NCBI GenBank assembly: GCA_003024175.1
Contig: MDYQ01000362.1
Span: 43,655 to 107,654 of the forward strand
Length of the DNA: 64,000 nucleotides
Origin: Planoprotostelium fungivorum
Lineage: Eukaryota > Evosea > Variosea > Cavosteliida > Cavosteliaceae
Reading direction: 5' to 3'
Shown: in pieces, positions 11,639-22,590 of the stretch
Layout of the letters: each line of letters opens with the position of its first letter
How positions within the stretch are numbered: the stretch's first letter is position 1
Notes under the pieces: model-generated
Database searches by the model: none
Seen by the model: the letters and a program-made list of their open reading frames with translations, nothing else
Told to the model about the DNA's origin: nothing
Made by a program: the position numbers and the translations under genes

Positions 11639-12788
11639 ATGGGGACGTTCCTCGATAACAAAGTCCCCGGGACGAATCTAACGGGTCTCCAATTCGTCAT
11701 TGGAGGTGGCGTGATATTAGCTGGGGTAAGATCTCCTCAGAGATGATATCTGAACAGACGAACAGATCATCACGGCCCTCTTTCTTATACAGTATCGAAT
11801 TCGTTCGGCTCGCTCTCGAGCGAAAAACATCCCTCGAAAAGTCATGCCATTCTTACGACCTGGAGATCTTTCTACGGTGATCAGGATTCTCTGTCGAACC
11901 GTGCATCTAATCACATCATTTCGTATCGTTCACTTGTCAGACATCACATTTCACCGTTCTGACGCAGAACACAGGGACAAAGGAACTACATCATCAACGA
12001 ATTGGCGAGATCTGATGAGACGCACATTGGTAGGAACCACTGGAACGATGTTTCAGAAGGACTAACTTCTCTTTAGAACCTCAGCTGAACGTCGCGGATC
12101 ACATGGGATTTGGAAGAGATGAAGAGGATCAAAAGGTGATGCACTTCAAGACCACCATTGCCACATCCATCTGGGTGTTAGGTGAGCTAATCCCTCAATC
12201 CAATACCCCACATCGACTGAAGATGACTCCCAACAGAGAAAGCGGTGGCCCATCTCAATCCCATCCTGCGTCAGAGACCCGTGCTGACCGTGAGAGAGCT
12301 ATTTCTGCAGGACAACAACCCCAAGTTAGACCGAGAGCTGTGTCGCTACTACATCGAAACGTACGAGAGGGCCAGGTTCTCGAAAGATGAATTCTCTCTC
12401 GGTGAATACCAGACTTTTGTCACGAGGTGAGCATGACAATGAGACGACTCTGACTCGTGGAGGTTCCAAACGATTCTAAACGCTTTCGTGGTGGCCAGTC
12501 GACGCAGGGTGAGAGGGAAGAGAGTGAGGTGGAGCTGATGTGACGCAGGGAGAAGAGCCCATCAACATGAGCGATCTGGAGAAGAGGGTGAGCCACACAG
12601 AAGAAGACAAAGTCTCATGCAAACAGTTGTCTGCCTCGGGGGGTGTCGATCGAACGGATATGGAGATGAAGAACGTAACGAGTCCCCACTCGGAGGACGT
12701 TGTTGGTGGGGGTGACATTCGAGAGGTCAACATCAAGCTGAGAAAGATGATGCGAGACACGCAACAGAAGGTGAAGATCACATCGTGA
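11639..12788 (+). CDS. C1orf43/NICE-3-like single-pass membrane protein
   Basis: The N-terminus MGTFLDNKVPGTNLTG precedes one membrane helix that runs across the first intron (QFVIGGGVILAG, then IITALFLIQY), followed by the basic stop-transfer RIRSARSRAKN. Later exons give RNYIINELARSDETHI, EPQLNVADHMGF, EKAVAHLNPILRQRP, CRYYIETYERARFSKDEF and EYQTFVTRFQTILNAFVVAS. The order (helix, then EPQL, then Y-ETAR-like and YQ-F segments) resembles the metazoan C1orf43 (NICE-3) family, implicated in Golgi integrity and phagocytosis. The tail is acidic and low in complexity, ending at TGA 12786-12788. Family assignment rests on pattern memory and should be taken as probable. Confidence 0.55.
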
Positions 12789-12965
12789 GAGGAACAAACT
12801 GAGGAAGGAAAGAGGGCGAGAGGGGAAGAGACGAAGAGGATGGAAGAATAAAAGGAGATAAAAGGAAGATGAGGCAGTAGCAGCGTACCGGTTTATGAAT
12901 TGGGTATGGATTAGTTCCTCTCCGATTTACCGCTCCACTGTGTGTAGAGCAATAAAATGGTTCAA

Positions 12966-13339
12966 TCAAAGTATGATACAGCAGCTTGAAGAATCTGATG
13001 TGTTCCGTGTGCTTGGTGCGCTACCCCCTCCCGTGCGAGATTTGTATTCAATATGCTCCTGTTACAAGGTTAACCCCAGGAGGTTTGAGATGAGAGGGAG
13101 AAAGAAAATGAACTCACGACATCCTGCAGACTCTCATAAGTGTTGAGAAGAGAGTTGTCATCTAGCCAGCGCTTCTCGTCTGGTAGATAGAGTCCGATTC
13201 CAGCGTCGTTCGGGATGTTGAGTGTCTCCGCTATAAACAGTACTGCCTCGTGAACTGTAAGGTTGGCATCGATACGGAGAGTTTTATAAATAAGGGGATA
13301 TGTAGGTGGGAATTTGATTCGAAGCACCAGTGCCGCCAT
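12966..13339 (-). CDS. Small ubiquitin-fold protein with talin-F0-like sequence and CAAX box (104 aa)
   Basis: Exon 1 (13339-13118, 74 codons) starts MAALVLRIKFPPTYP and contains LTVHEAVLFIAETL, IGLYLPDEKRWLDDN and LNTYESLQDV. Exon 2 (13058-12966) gives EHIEYKSRTGGGS, a short Ser/Thr linker and the end CCIIL, with TGA at 12966-12968. The intron is 59 nt, GT-AG, phase 0. The exon 1 pattern (beta strand, helix with E-A, GL-LP-D--RWL, final strand with IEYK) is that of the ubiquitin-like F0 subdomain at the N-terminus of talins. No FERM or rod region follows. The C-terminal CIIL is a prenylation (CAAX) signal; leucine at the last position favours geranylgeranyl. Membrane-anchored ubiquitin-fold proteins are an alternative family. 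Confidence 0.65.
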
Positions 13340-13847
13340 ATTTAACTGTAATCGTTCGAGTCAATACGATGTTTATTTCTTCGGGTGAATTCGAATCGGA
13401 GCTATGTTTATCATATGTTCTATATCGTATTTATTCTTCCGACGTAATGCAACTCTCCTCGAAAGTTTCGTATTGAGTTTTAACAAAATGTCTCACCTAT
13501 TATCTATGTATTTACTAGTCCTCGAGTCGACAAATCGATTATTGAAAAACGACGGCTCCCAATCCTCCCGATGGCGACCGATTATGTTGTTAAAGATCCG
13601 AAGACCTTCCGCTTACTTCTATCGCTGGTATGTCACGCTGTCGTCTCAATGGTAGGTAGAGAGAATACCAGTAAGCGCAGTCTCTCTCTTTACTTCCTCT
13701 CACAGAAACACGGGCAGAAAAGATCCTCTCGTTGCGAGCGGAGTTTAAGTTTTTTTCCTTTCTGCCCTCCCCCCCTCCAACGTCCCTCCCCCCCCTCTTC
13801 GAATCCCTCGCGTGCTCTTTTTTTGTCGCCGCCGTTGAGCTGTTACC
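13340..13847. other. Intergenic region between the CAAX mini-protein and TMEM107
   Basis: The interval separates two divergently transcribed genes. It contains open frames on both strands (13571-13999 +, 13590-13982 -), but they overlap known exons in the wrong frame and carry low-complexity runs. A C-rich tract (CCCTCCCCCCCTCC-like) lies at 13766-13796 and a T run at 13819-13824. I see no gene. Confidence 0.4.
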
Positions 13848-14447
13848 ATGAATATCCACGACCTTCTGTTGCCCAGCCGCTTCTTGATGTCGTTGGGACA
13901 CATCATCTTGTTGTTTATGATCGCACAGACGCTGGTGAAAATGTGCATCGATGTATCGAATTGACGACCGATTCAGGTTCAAGACTATCAGAACAATAAC
14001 GATCAGTCTGCTTCACAGTTCATCTTGCAGCATAAATCGTGAGCGTGAAGAGGCAGAACGTGTTTAATGATGATAGGATCGGATCGGCTGTCGGTTTGAG
14101 TATCGTAGGTATCTTCGTCCAATTGGGAAGCTTTCTGGGAGGCTTCACTATGTTTCATTCTCTTCTCAGCTTTGTTCGTATCCTATTTCAGTCCCTTTCG
14201 TCTGGCACTTTCCTTCATTCTCCACAGACATCATCGTCGATTTCATCGCCGTCATACTACTTTCGTTTTATGTGACGGATAATTGGCCTCAGAATGCTCT
14301 CTGGTGGATATTTGGTACCCTCAAGTAAGTGACGATTGCATTCCAGTGTTGAATTGAATGGTATCAAGCGCTCCATTTGCTTTACTGGAAATGGGCTCAA
14401 CGATAGCACAAACCGTCGCCATCAAGAAGAGCAAATACAAACTGTAG
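13848..14447 (+). CDS. TMEM107: TMEM107-like ciliary transition-zone membrane protein
   Basis: TMEM107 is a four-helix membrane protein of the ciliary transition zone (MKS module). Exon 1 (13848-13934) reads MNIHDLLLPSRFLMSLGHII; the VPSRFL-like motif near the N-terminus is typical. Exon 2 starts at 13977. Following exons give the second helix (VGLSIVGIFVQLGSFLGGF, then TMFHSLLSF), the third (IIVDFIAVILLSFYV, then NWPQNALWWIF) and the last (APFALLEMGSTIAQTVAI), ending KKSKYKL with TAG at 14445-14447. The Trp-rich loop before helix four and the basic C-terminus agree with the family; total length is about 140 residues. Introns are about 37-55 nt. BBIP1, 2.3 kb away, is a second ciliary gene. 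Confidence 0.75.
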
Positions 14448-14973
14448 AGCAATTCATTGGCGTGAGGCGTTCACCATCTTCATGTATTTTAACGTGAATT
14501 GTACAGTTGATATTCCAATCATTTGATTTCAAATATGGAGGGGAGTGATCAACTGCAAATATATCTATCGAGACGATTTTGTACGTAACGTAACAATGCT
14601 CGTCAGATAAACACCAACACTTTTTATTTTATTGTAATGAGGTTTCTGCTAGAACGAGAAACCGAACGGTTGTATCTATACCAATTGTATGATCCATCTT
14701 GAACTCGAAATCAAACGATTTCGAACATCATGAGCACCAGAAGTGCGTTGATGACGGAATCGTTTCACAAGTGTGGGTATTCCTCAGTTTCAACTTTCCT
14801 CGACCAAAGGTGCTCATTCTCTCTTCTATCTCAACACCAGAGAGAGACCACCACAAGTGAAACGACATGAAATCTGGGTACATCCCCAGACCCGAAACCG
14901 TCCCGGAACCAAGTTTATCCGATTCTCCTAAATCCCGCGATCAACAAACCTCACAGCCACATCCTGAATCTCG
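14448..14973. other. Intergenic region upstream of the acyl-CoA synthetase
   Basis: AT-rich in its first half. I see no open frame with coding character. It presumably holds the TMEM107 3' end and the promoter of the gene starting at 14974. Confidence 0.35.
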
Positions 14974-17642
14974 ATGTCGCTCGATCTGATCACCACTTCG
15001 CTATCGCACGGAGCGGGTGCACTGGCAAATGCCGCTCTGTCCGCTTACCATCTGGTCCGTCCACAGATCGTCTATTCGGTCGAGGTTGGGCCCAAAGTCC
15101 CCGGAGAAACGAGAGTCAGAAGATACTACAAGAATGCAGATAAGATCACGACCACTCCCCACGAAGATGTGACCACACTCTACGAATTGCTACGCTTCAG
15201 CGCTCAGAAGAGACCGAATCGCAACGCTTTCGGGACGAGACCTCTTGTCAAGGTCAGTTATCGATTCATCGCCGAACTGATTGAAATCAGATCCATGTGG
15301 AGGAGAAAGACGTGAAGAACGTACAGGGTGTCGTCGAGAGGAAGAAATGGACCTATCTGGAATTGGCAAACTATGAGTGGAAGACATACAAGGTGGAGGC
15401 AAATGCTGTAGAGACACACTGAACGACAGACAGCAAGTCTTAGAGGCATCTGAAAAGATTGGATCGACTCTCACGACAGATACTCTCGGATCGCTCAAGA
15501 AGGGCAGCGTGGTCGGAATCTACGCAGAGACGTCAGAGCAGGTGACAGAGATCATTCTGGCAACATCATCTGATCGTGCATCTCACATCGTGACAGTGGT
15601 TGACCTTCGCCCATGGTGCTTTCTCTCAAGGAATCGTCGTGGCGACCATCTACGCCAATTTGGGAGAAGAAGGATTGATCTACTCCCTCAACGACACCAA
15701 ATTGACTCACCTGCTCACGGACGCTACACTCCTCTCCGGTATTCTAAAGGTACATTCTCCCTTCATTCTCTCTTCTCACCATCTTCGTTCCTCTACATCA
15801 CATGTCCATTCACGTGATCACGATCACTCATCATGTGACGATCACTCACCTTCCACAGAATCTGAGCAAGACACCACACCTCAAATACATCTTCTACGTG
15901 GACTCTAGAGAGTCAGCCGACGCCAAAGTCGTAGACTCCCTCAAAGACAAGGGCATCAAGGTGCGATGCACGTTCCATCTCCACTCACCCCCTCAGGTCT
16001 TCTCCTTCTCCCAACTGTCGAATCTATCTCAGAGTGTCACCGTGAGAGTGAATCCACCGAAACCGGAAGACATGGCAGTCATCATGTACACATCGGGTAC
16101 GACCGGAACACCAAAGGGTGTCATGATCACTCACGCCAACGTGGTCGGTGCCATCTCTGGCGCAGCTCTCGTGGTCGCCAGCTTCGGCATCGGAGAGGGA
16201 GACACGTACTGCTCCTTCTTACCCCTCGCCCACATCTTAGAATTGGTCGTGGAGCACTGCATCTTGTTCTTCGGGGGCGAGCTCGCCTTCGGTTCGGCCA
16301 GGTGACGATCGAACTCGTCTCGTTGTAGATTGACCTAAATCAGAACCATGATGGATAACATGGTGAAGAACTGCAAGGGAGATCTCATGGAGGCCAGACC
16401 CACCCTTATGGCCGGTGTCCCCGTCTTGTGGGAGAGAATCAGAAAGGGAGCTCAGGAGAAGATCAACGCCGCTCCTTCTCTTCGTCAGGCAATCTTCCAC
16501 ACGGCTTACAACATCAAATACTGGCTCCTCCAGCACAACATCGCATCGGCACCCGGACTAGACCAGGTGACGTGTACAGAAGAGAGAAAGTTGAAGAGGG
16601 ACAGGTCGTCTTTGCAAAGTTCAAGGAGACAGTGGGAGGAAGACTGAGAGGTATCGTATCCGGTGGAGCACCTCTATCCCACAGCACTCACCAGTTCTTA
16701 CGCTGTGTCTTCAACGTACCTTGCGTCCAAGGCTACGGTGCGTCTCTCTTCCTCTCTCATCTCTCGTCGAGTTTCGATTGACTCAACTTCAGGCTTAACC
16801 GAGACGACTGGATTGCTCGCCGTTCAGCCACCAGAGAGCTTGGGAACTGAAGTCGTGGGAGCACCTTTCCCTTGCACCGAGTTGAAGTTGGTGGATGTGG
16901 CGGAGATGGGATACACTTCTGAAGACAAGCCCTTCCCCCGTGGAGAGATCTGGTCGAGGGGAGCCGGCACGACACTGGGCTACTACAACCAGCCAGAGAA
17001 GACGAAGGAGGAGTTCAAGGAGGGAGGATGGTTTGCCACCGGTGACATCGCTCAGGTGACTACCTCTAAATCATCTCTACACCCTCTGAAGCATCTCTAC
17101 GCTCGTGTTATGACATTATTCTCATCGCATGACAGTGGAACGCAGACGGCACCCTCAGCATCATCGACCGAAAGAAGAACTTGGTCAAGTTATCTCACGG
17201 AGAATACATCGCGCTGGAGGCCATGGAGTCCAAGTATAAGCAGGACCCCTTTGTCGATGAGATCTGCATCATCGCAAACTCCCAGAAGGATCTACCTGCG
17301 GCCATTGTTGTTCCGAACCGAAAGACTCTGACAGCCTGGGCCGAGCAGAACGGTCTCGATACCTCTGACTTTGACAAGTTGGTGAAGGAGGAGAAGGTCA
17401 GAGATGCAGTGAAGAAGTCACTCCATGCCACGGCGACGAAGGAGAGGATGAAGAACTTTGAGAAGCCTTGTAACGTCCTCGTGACGGCGGATGGTGAGAT
17501 GATTGGATCATGGAGATGTCGGTGGCTGATGTGTATTTCAGAGTGGACGATCGACAGTGGACTGGTTACGGCTGCGATGAAATTGAAGAGACAAGAGATT
17601 TCGAAGAAGTACAAACAGGACATAGACAAGCTGTTTGCTTAG
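14974..17642 (+). CDS. Long-chain fatty acyl-CoA synthetase
   Basis: The enzyme activates long-chain fatty acids with ATP and CoA. Exon 1 (from ATG 14974) includes VRRYYKNADKITTTPHEDVT, the usual opening of eukaryotic long-chain synthetases. The AMP-binding signature MYTSGTTGTPKGVMITH is at about 16086-16136, followed by YCSFLPLAHILELVVEHCI. Later come GGAPLSHSTHQFLRC, GLTETTGLLAV, PRGEIWSRGAGTTLGYYNQP, the GGWFATGDIAQ motif and DRKKNLVKLSHGEYIALEAM. The protein ends KLFA, TAG at 17640-17642, and is interrupted by about ten short introns. One intron (17494-17541, 48 nt) has no stop and a length divisible by three. There is a short hydrophobic stretch near residues 10-25, but no clear signal peptide. 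Confidence 0.9.
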
Positions 17643-17770
17643 ATAAATGTCTTAGTCAGATGGACGATGGAAATAACTTGTATATCTGTGACGTCGCGAG
17701 AGAATTGAATTGTTGTCGTTCTTTATCCCAGGTAAAACACCTCTACAGTATGAACACACAGTTCACCGAA

Positions 17771-18078
17771 CTAATGGTGACCTTTCTCGTGGTTGATTTC
17801 TGCCTTGGCGTCGGCGTTGGTCTTTCCGTTGTACTGGGCCTTAATTTCTCTGTAGAAGACTGTCGAGAGTTAGGGAAAATGTATGGTTAGAATGTATACG
17901 CACGTGATTCCTTCTTAGCTCCCTCTGTTTATGGATTAGCGATAAAGACTAAGGCAGATGTTAACTCACCCAGAGGCAGGGTGATAAAGAGGAGGTAAGA
18001 GGCTCCGAAACCAACCCAAATGGGGGCGAGGTCTTTAATTTGGTGCTTGGCGATGGCAAGTGCAGAAATACGGTTCAT
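17771..18078 (-). CDS. 65-aa single-pass membrane protein, possibly a mitochondrial subunit
   Basis: Two exons (18078-17970 and 17859-17771) make a 65-residue protein. It starts MNRISALAIAKHQIKDLAP, has one membrane helix (IWVGFGASYLLFITLPL) and a hydrophilic tail (FYREIKAQYNGKTNADAK, ending EKGHH; TAG at 17771-17773). The intron is 110 nt with a GTGAGT donor and a CGACAG acceptor, phase 1. Size, single helix and charged tail resemble small accessory subunits of respiratory complexes, but I cannot name one. It converges on the acyl-CoA synthetase, with about 128 bp between the stop codons. Confidence 0.65.
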
Positions 18079-18416
18079 GTTGCTGCTGATGTGTTGGGGA
18101 TCTGATGTTGGTCGTTTCTCATTGTATTAAAAATTCGAAATAAAAGCATCGCCTTAGTTTAATTTCTCCTTATGCCATTAGTCTGTGAGGCATTCGAATC
18201 ATTTAGAAGGTAGAAGCGATGCACTTCTAACGATGATCAACAGGGTGGCCACCTTGCATGCGTGACTGAATGATCTCACCAACGGTCACACCCTTAAACC
18301 CGAAAATTTTTCCCGCCAAAACGGGACGTCTGAAAGAGAGCTCATTCTTTACATTAGCAGCAAACCTGCAGGCGATCGCGAATTTTAGCGCGTGATCTTC
18401 TCGTCAGCAGTTAAAT

Positions 18417-19433
18417 ATGAGCCGTCCTCAGATGCGACCCAACAGCAAGGTAGTCCGCAGTGCAGACAGTCCAAGTCTCTGGAATTATACTCTATCACCA
18501 GGTGACATCACATATCTATGGACATCCTTGTTAATCATCACATAGGATGGACTAAAGAAGAGATCGAAGTGCTGAGATTGACTACCATGAAATGGGGTGT
18601 CGGTTGCTGGGTTAAATTGTGCAAATCCAACTGCCTCCCTGGAAAGTCAGCCTCTCAACTCAATCTTCAACTTCAGAGATTGATGGGACAACAGTCCCTG
18701 GCAGGTACCCTCTCATTCCTCACACCAACTGAGACCTTACAGAGTATGTCGGTGTTCACCTCGATCCAAGAGACGTGTGGGCCAGTAACAATGAGAAGCA
18801 AGGACCCGACTACAGAAGAAAGAACGGATGTATTATCAACACAGGAAGTATCCTTTTCATCTCATGATCGTCCTTCTTTTCATCTCCTTAACCCTCGAGA
18901 CAACCCAACCAGAGAAGAACGATTGGTCAAGATCGAAGACAACCGAAAGAAGTGAGCTACACCACTATCCACCCATTCTAAAGACGACCGCAGGTTCGGA
19001 CTCACACAAGAACAAGTGGATGCCATCGTCATCCCCACCCTCTCCGGCAGTCGAAGTGAACGCCATCTTTTGATGCCTCTCTGATTCCATGCAGTGTCCG
19101 CCATCAGCAACACCGTCTGGGAGAAGAAGGCCAGACTGAAGCAACTGAAGGAGAACCTCAAGATGTGTGAGTGGAGGCTTGTGGAGCTGAATCACCCGGT
19201 AAGAGGATGAACCTCATGCGAGTGTCTCACGGACGCAGGGAGAGTTGAGACCGACGGACAGATCACCTGCATCAGTGGAGGACAACAGCTCACGATCACC
19301 CAAGGAGATGATGGTCGAGAGAGACGATGACAGTGACTTTGACGTTGTCTCAAAGGTGAGTCCTCCTCTCTTTATGTGTAGCTGATGAGACATCCAGCCG
19401 AAACCAAAGAGAAGGATGATTAATAAATGCTGA
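18417..19433 (+). CDS. SANT/Myb-like domain protein
   Basis: The start MSRPQMRPNSKVVRSADSP leads, after an intron at 18502-18545, into GWTKEEIEVLRLTTMKWGVG and CWVKLCKSNCLPGKSASQLN, a Myb/SANT helix-turn-helix with the tryptophans in place. The next exons carry LQRLMGQQSLAEYVGVHLD, REERLVKIEDNRKKFGLTQE, WEKKARLKQLKENLKM and an acidic tail, ending KRRMINKC with TGA at 19431-19433. The ATTAATAAATGC at the end of the frame includes an AATAAA hexamer. I do not recognise a named orthologue; the GKS-QLNLQ-QRL-GQQSLA block looks strongly conserved in character. DNA or chromatin binding is inferred only from the SANT fold. Confidence 0.7.
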
Positions 19434-19498
19434 ACATACACGAGTGCATTCATTGTAATCTATGTGTATTTATGTCATTCGAAGTGAACAGTTAACGC

Positions 19499-21804
19499 TC
19501 AAGCGTCTGCTTCCTCTTCTAATCCTTGTATGATTTGATCTGCGGGATGTTCCACGTTAAACTTGAAGGGAATGGTCGTAGAGGCACCGGGCTCTAAGGA
19601 GACGGTCCACTGTATCGTGTTCGTCTCTTCGATCAACTTGGCCTTGGCCTTGGTCAGGTCCTCAGGCTCTTGCATCTTGATCTTGATGGAAGAATCGGCA
19701 GACAGAGGCAATTGGTCGTGAAACAACACGGTCACCTGTTCGACTCCATCAGAGGTGATGATGACGAGGCTGGTGTTCACTCACCGCCTTCTTCTTTGCA
19801 TTCGAGAGTGTCGCCTTGTGCTCCACCTTCACTTCCTTTGTCTTTCGGATGACCCCCGACTGTGTGACGACTGTCTTCACGGCCTCGTATCTGTCATCCT
19901 TTCAGTTCTTCCCTTTCTCTTCCTTCTCTCACTTGAGTCGAATGTCTTGATCGATTCCGAGCATGATGCGGTAGAGGGTAGTGTCGGCCTCAGCTTCCAG
20001 AGTGGAGGTAGAGATGAAGTTCTCGTTCAGAAAGACGTTGGCTTTACCTGGAAGGAGAGTGTTCTGTGGAAAGTAAGAGGTCGGTTTGAGAGAGGAAAAG
20101 TGTTCACCTCCGTCTTGTTCTCGGCTGTGGCTCGTAAGAAGACGTAATCCGATTTACCAGCCACGGCGTAATACTCCATCTGTTGAAATGTAAATGAATG
20201 GAATGAGATATCAAAGGAAACAGGATAGTGGATCATCAAGATAATGTATGTACACTCACTTTGGGTGTCATGTCGAACACAGTGATGACAACTTTGTGTG
20301 GCTTTCCGTTCGATAAGATCTCGGCCCTAACGGTATAAGCCTCGTCCATCCTCTCTCCTCACCTCCTGGGAATATCAAAGGTAGTGCTCAGAGCATTCGT
20401 CCTCGCCGTAGCCTTCATCACCTGCATCATCCATCACCATCACCTTCCATCACGTGTCCTCTATCTGAAAGAATGTCACCTGCAAGCGTGGGGCCGGTGG
20501 AGGCATCGAACCTCCGGGAGCGACCATAGACGATAGCATCCTGGGCATTCCAAAATAATCTTCCTTCTTCTTTTTTCCAGAGAAGGAAGAAAAATCTTCA
20601 TACTTGATCGTCCTCGGCTTCAACTCTGGAGCCTCACTCGTGGAAGTCGCCGCTGCGGTCGACAGACTGATGTGCGCCTGATGGGATGAGATGTCATGTG
20701 GTGTGATGAGATGATGGAGGTCAGATCGACTCACGTTCTTCCAATCTTCGTCTGTCGTCTGTCGAATGGTTCCGTAGTAAGTGACAGAGAGTGTGTTGGC
20801 ACCGCTATCACTGGCTGTGACACGGAGATCGTATTGAGGAACCCACCTGGAGAGAAATAAATATGAATAAATGTGGATCACATGAATCAATAAGGGACGT
20901 GTGAATATGTAGAACGGGAGGTCGTGTAGGACTCACGAGGCGCCGGAAACGACGTAAACCAACTTGAACATGATCTGGTGGAGGTTAGTGTGGGATGATG
21001 AGATGGGAAGAGGTTCTCACGTCGGTGGGAGCTGTGGTGGAGAAGGTGATGACGACTCTCCTCTCCTTGTCGGCGTCCGATACATAGCCTGACACTGCGA
21101 TCTCGTTTTCGATCTGCTCGATTTCTTCTACTAATTTGCGTCTCTGTTCGGTCGTGAGACTCGATCGTTAGCGACTGCACCGCATCACCTCGTCCTCTCG
21201 GTCCACTTTCTGATGGTCTAAACGTCTGTTGTTGTCGCTGTAGAAGGAAAGGAAGTTATCTAACTTGTTCACGTTCTCATCTGGAATCGATCAATTTCCA
21301 CCGTCGTCACATTTCCGCTCACCAGAGCTGAAGTCCTCCATCCTTTGAGGATTGTCGATCGAGCGGTCTATGAACTGGGACAACAGTTCCTTCTCTCTGT
21401 CCAATCTTGAGGTGCCTTTTGCCAATTCACCCAATCGTCTCCTCAACCGTTCGATTCTCTGTTTGAGTTCGGTCTCATCGCGTGGCTTGACCTCGGGACT
21501 GAACAACTCGTACGAGACGGATAAAATCGTGGCGGCACCTTTCAAACATGAGCTTTCAGAAGGATGTAGCTGTCACCTTTTCCTCCTGCAACATGAATCG
21601 AATCCGGGTGGACTCTATATTCCTGCTTTAGAACCGATCCTTGATGGTGATTCACCTCTCCGATAGACCGTTGATTCTAACCTCTTGAGTTCCTTGTTTC
21701 GCAGATACTCTCACGATCCTCACGACCTCTGCACGGTCTCCAAACACCGTGACTGAATCAGTCTCACACTCGGTGGCTTTGATGTCTATCACCTCAACCG
21801 TCAT
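19499..21804 (-). CDS. DUF4140/DUF4139 (MuiA-like) protein
   Basis: The ATG at 21802-21804 starts MTVEVIDIKATECETDSVTV, then FGDRAEVVRIVRVSAKQGTQ and VRINGLSER, the DUF4140 N-terminal domain. A coiled-coil middle (ETELKQRIERLRRRLGELA) precedes the DUF4139 beta-rich domain: WVPQYDLRVTASDSGANTLS, YYGTIRQTTDEDW, VFDMTPKMEYYAVAGKSDYV, FLRATAENKTE and the end ETNTIQWTVSLEPGASTTIP, with TGA at 19499-19501. About 600 residues once introns are removed. The family is widespread in bacteria (mucoidy inhibitor MuiA) and scattered in fungi, nematodes and protists, and has no firm biochemical function. Confidence 0.78.
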
Positions 21805-21984
21805 CTCGGAATGAAAAAATCACACACCAAAAAGGTGGGTGGCTGGCGCTTCGGTGAATGGTCGTGAGCCGAACAGACGTTGTAGATGATTCTATATGTT
21901 ACCTGAATTTCGATTCACTTATCGACCTTGATGAGATGAGAGGGTGAACCGATCTCACTGATGGATCTGTCGTTCGTCTCAACT

Positions 21985-22590
21985 CTACATTAGAGCTGCA
22001 AGTGCCCACCTCTGTGGCCTCTTCTCTTCCATTCAGTGCAGCAAACCCTCTGCCACCCATACCACATGCAACGCTTCCACTGTCTGACCCTGTCATAGCC
22101 GTCCAAGACTCTTCTGTGGGGTCTGCCATCGAGCATTCCTCCGTTGTAGACGCTGCCCTTCCATCTCAGCAGCCAGAAATGGCTCCTTTGACATTCGCTC
22201 AGTCTCCTGCTACCTCCAACGAGTGAGCACAGATATAGCTCCTCTCTTTAACGTGTATAGGAGGGACCTTCTGCTTGCGAGGCAAGCGGACAATTTGGTT
22301 GCCGTCGTTTTTGGGCAAGTACGTTACCAGGACTTGCCTGAAGAAGACCGCCGAGACATTGTGAGAATAGCAACTCTGGGACAAGCAGCCCCGTCGTAAG
22401 CCATTTCTTTTTACCTCTTCTGCTGTCTGACTCCACTCAGTTCTCAGGCGTGAGTCAGCAAAGTAAAATAAGGAGACGACCAGTCTTACAATAAATGACA
22501 TTCATTCATCTGATCTGTTCTTCTTGGCTGAGCCATTTGTCATCGTGCATAGTCTTCGAAATTCGCCTCTCGTGGTGATTGATGTTGTTC
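21985..22590 (+). repeat. Dispersed repeat copy 2 (family A), intact 3' gene portion
   Basis: The copy is 5'-truncated near the GAGCTGCAAGTGCCCACCTC stretch. Exon 1 encodes VPTSVASSLPFSAANPLPPI, PHATLPLSDPVIAVQDS, SVVDAALPSQQPEMAPLTFA and SPATSNE. It splices at GA|GTGAGC (about 22222) over an intron of about 37 nt to exon 2: RDLLLARQADNLVAVVFGQV, RYQDLPEEDRRDIVRIA, ending GQAAPS TAA (about 22398). The shared 3' flank has the CTCCACTCAGTTCTCAGGCG motif and AATAAA near 22492. The frame is unbroken across the retained part. Confidence 0.75.

Noticed and set aside
12966-13339. Full-length talin
   Set aside because: No FERM F1-F3, rod or I/LWEQ sequence follows; the frame stops after a CAAX-like end.
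13571-13999. 142-codon open frame over the TMEM107 start
   Set aside because: It conflicts in frame with TMEM107 exon 1 and carries low-complexity Ser/Pro runs.
20490-20530. tRNA-like GGTTCGATGCCTCC on the minus strand
   Set aside because: It lies inside the coding frame of the DUF4139 gene and no cloverleaf could be drawn around it.
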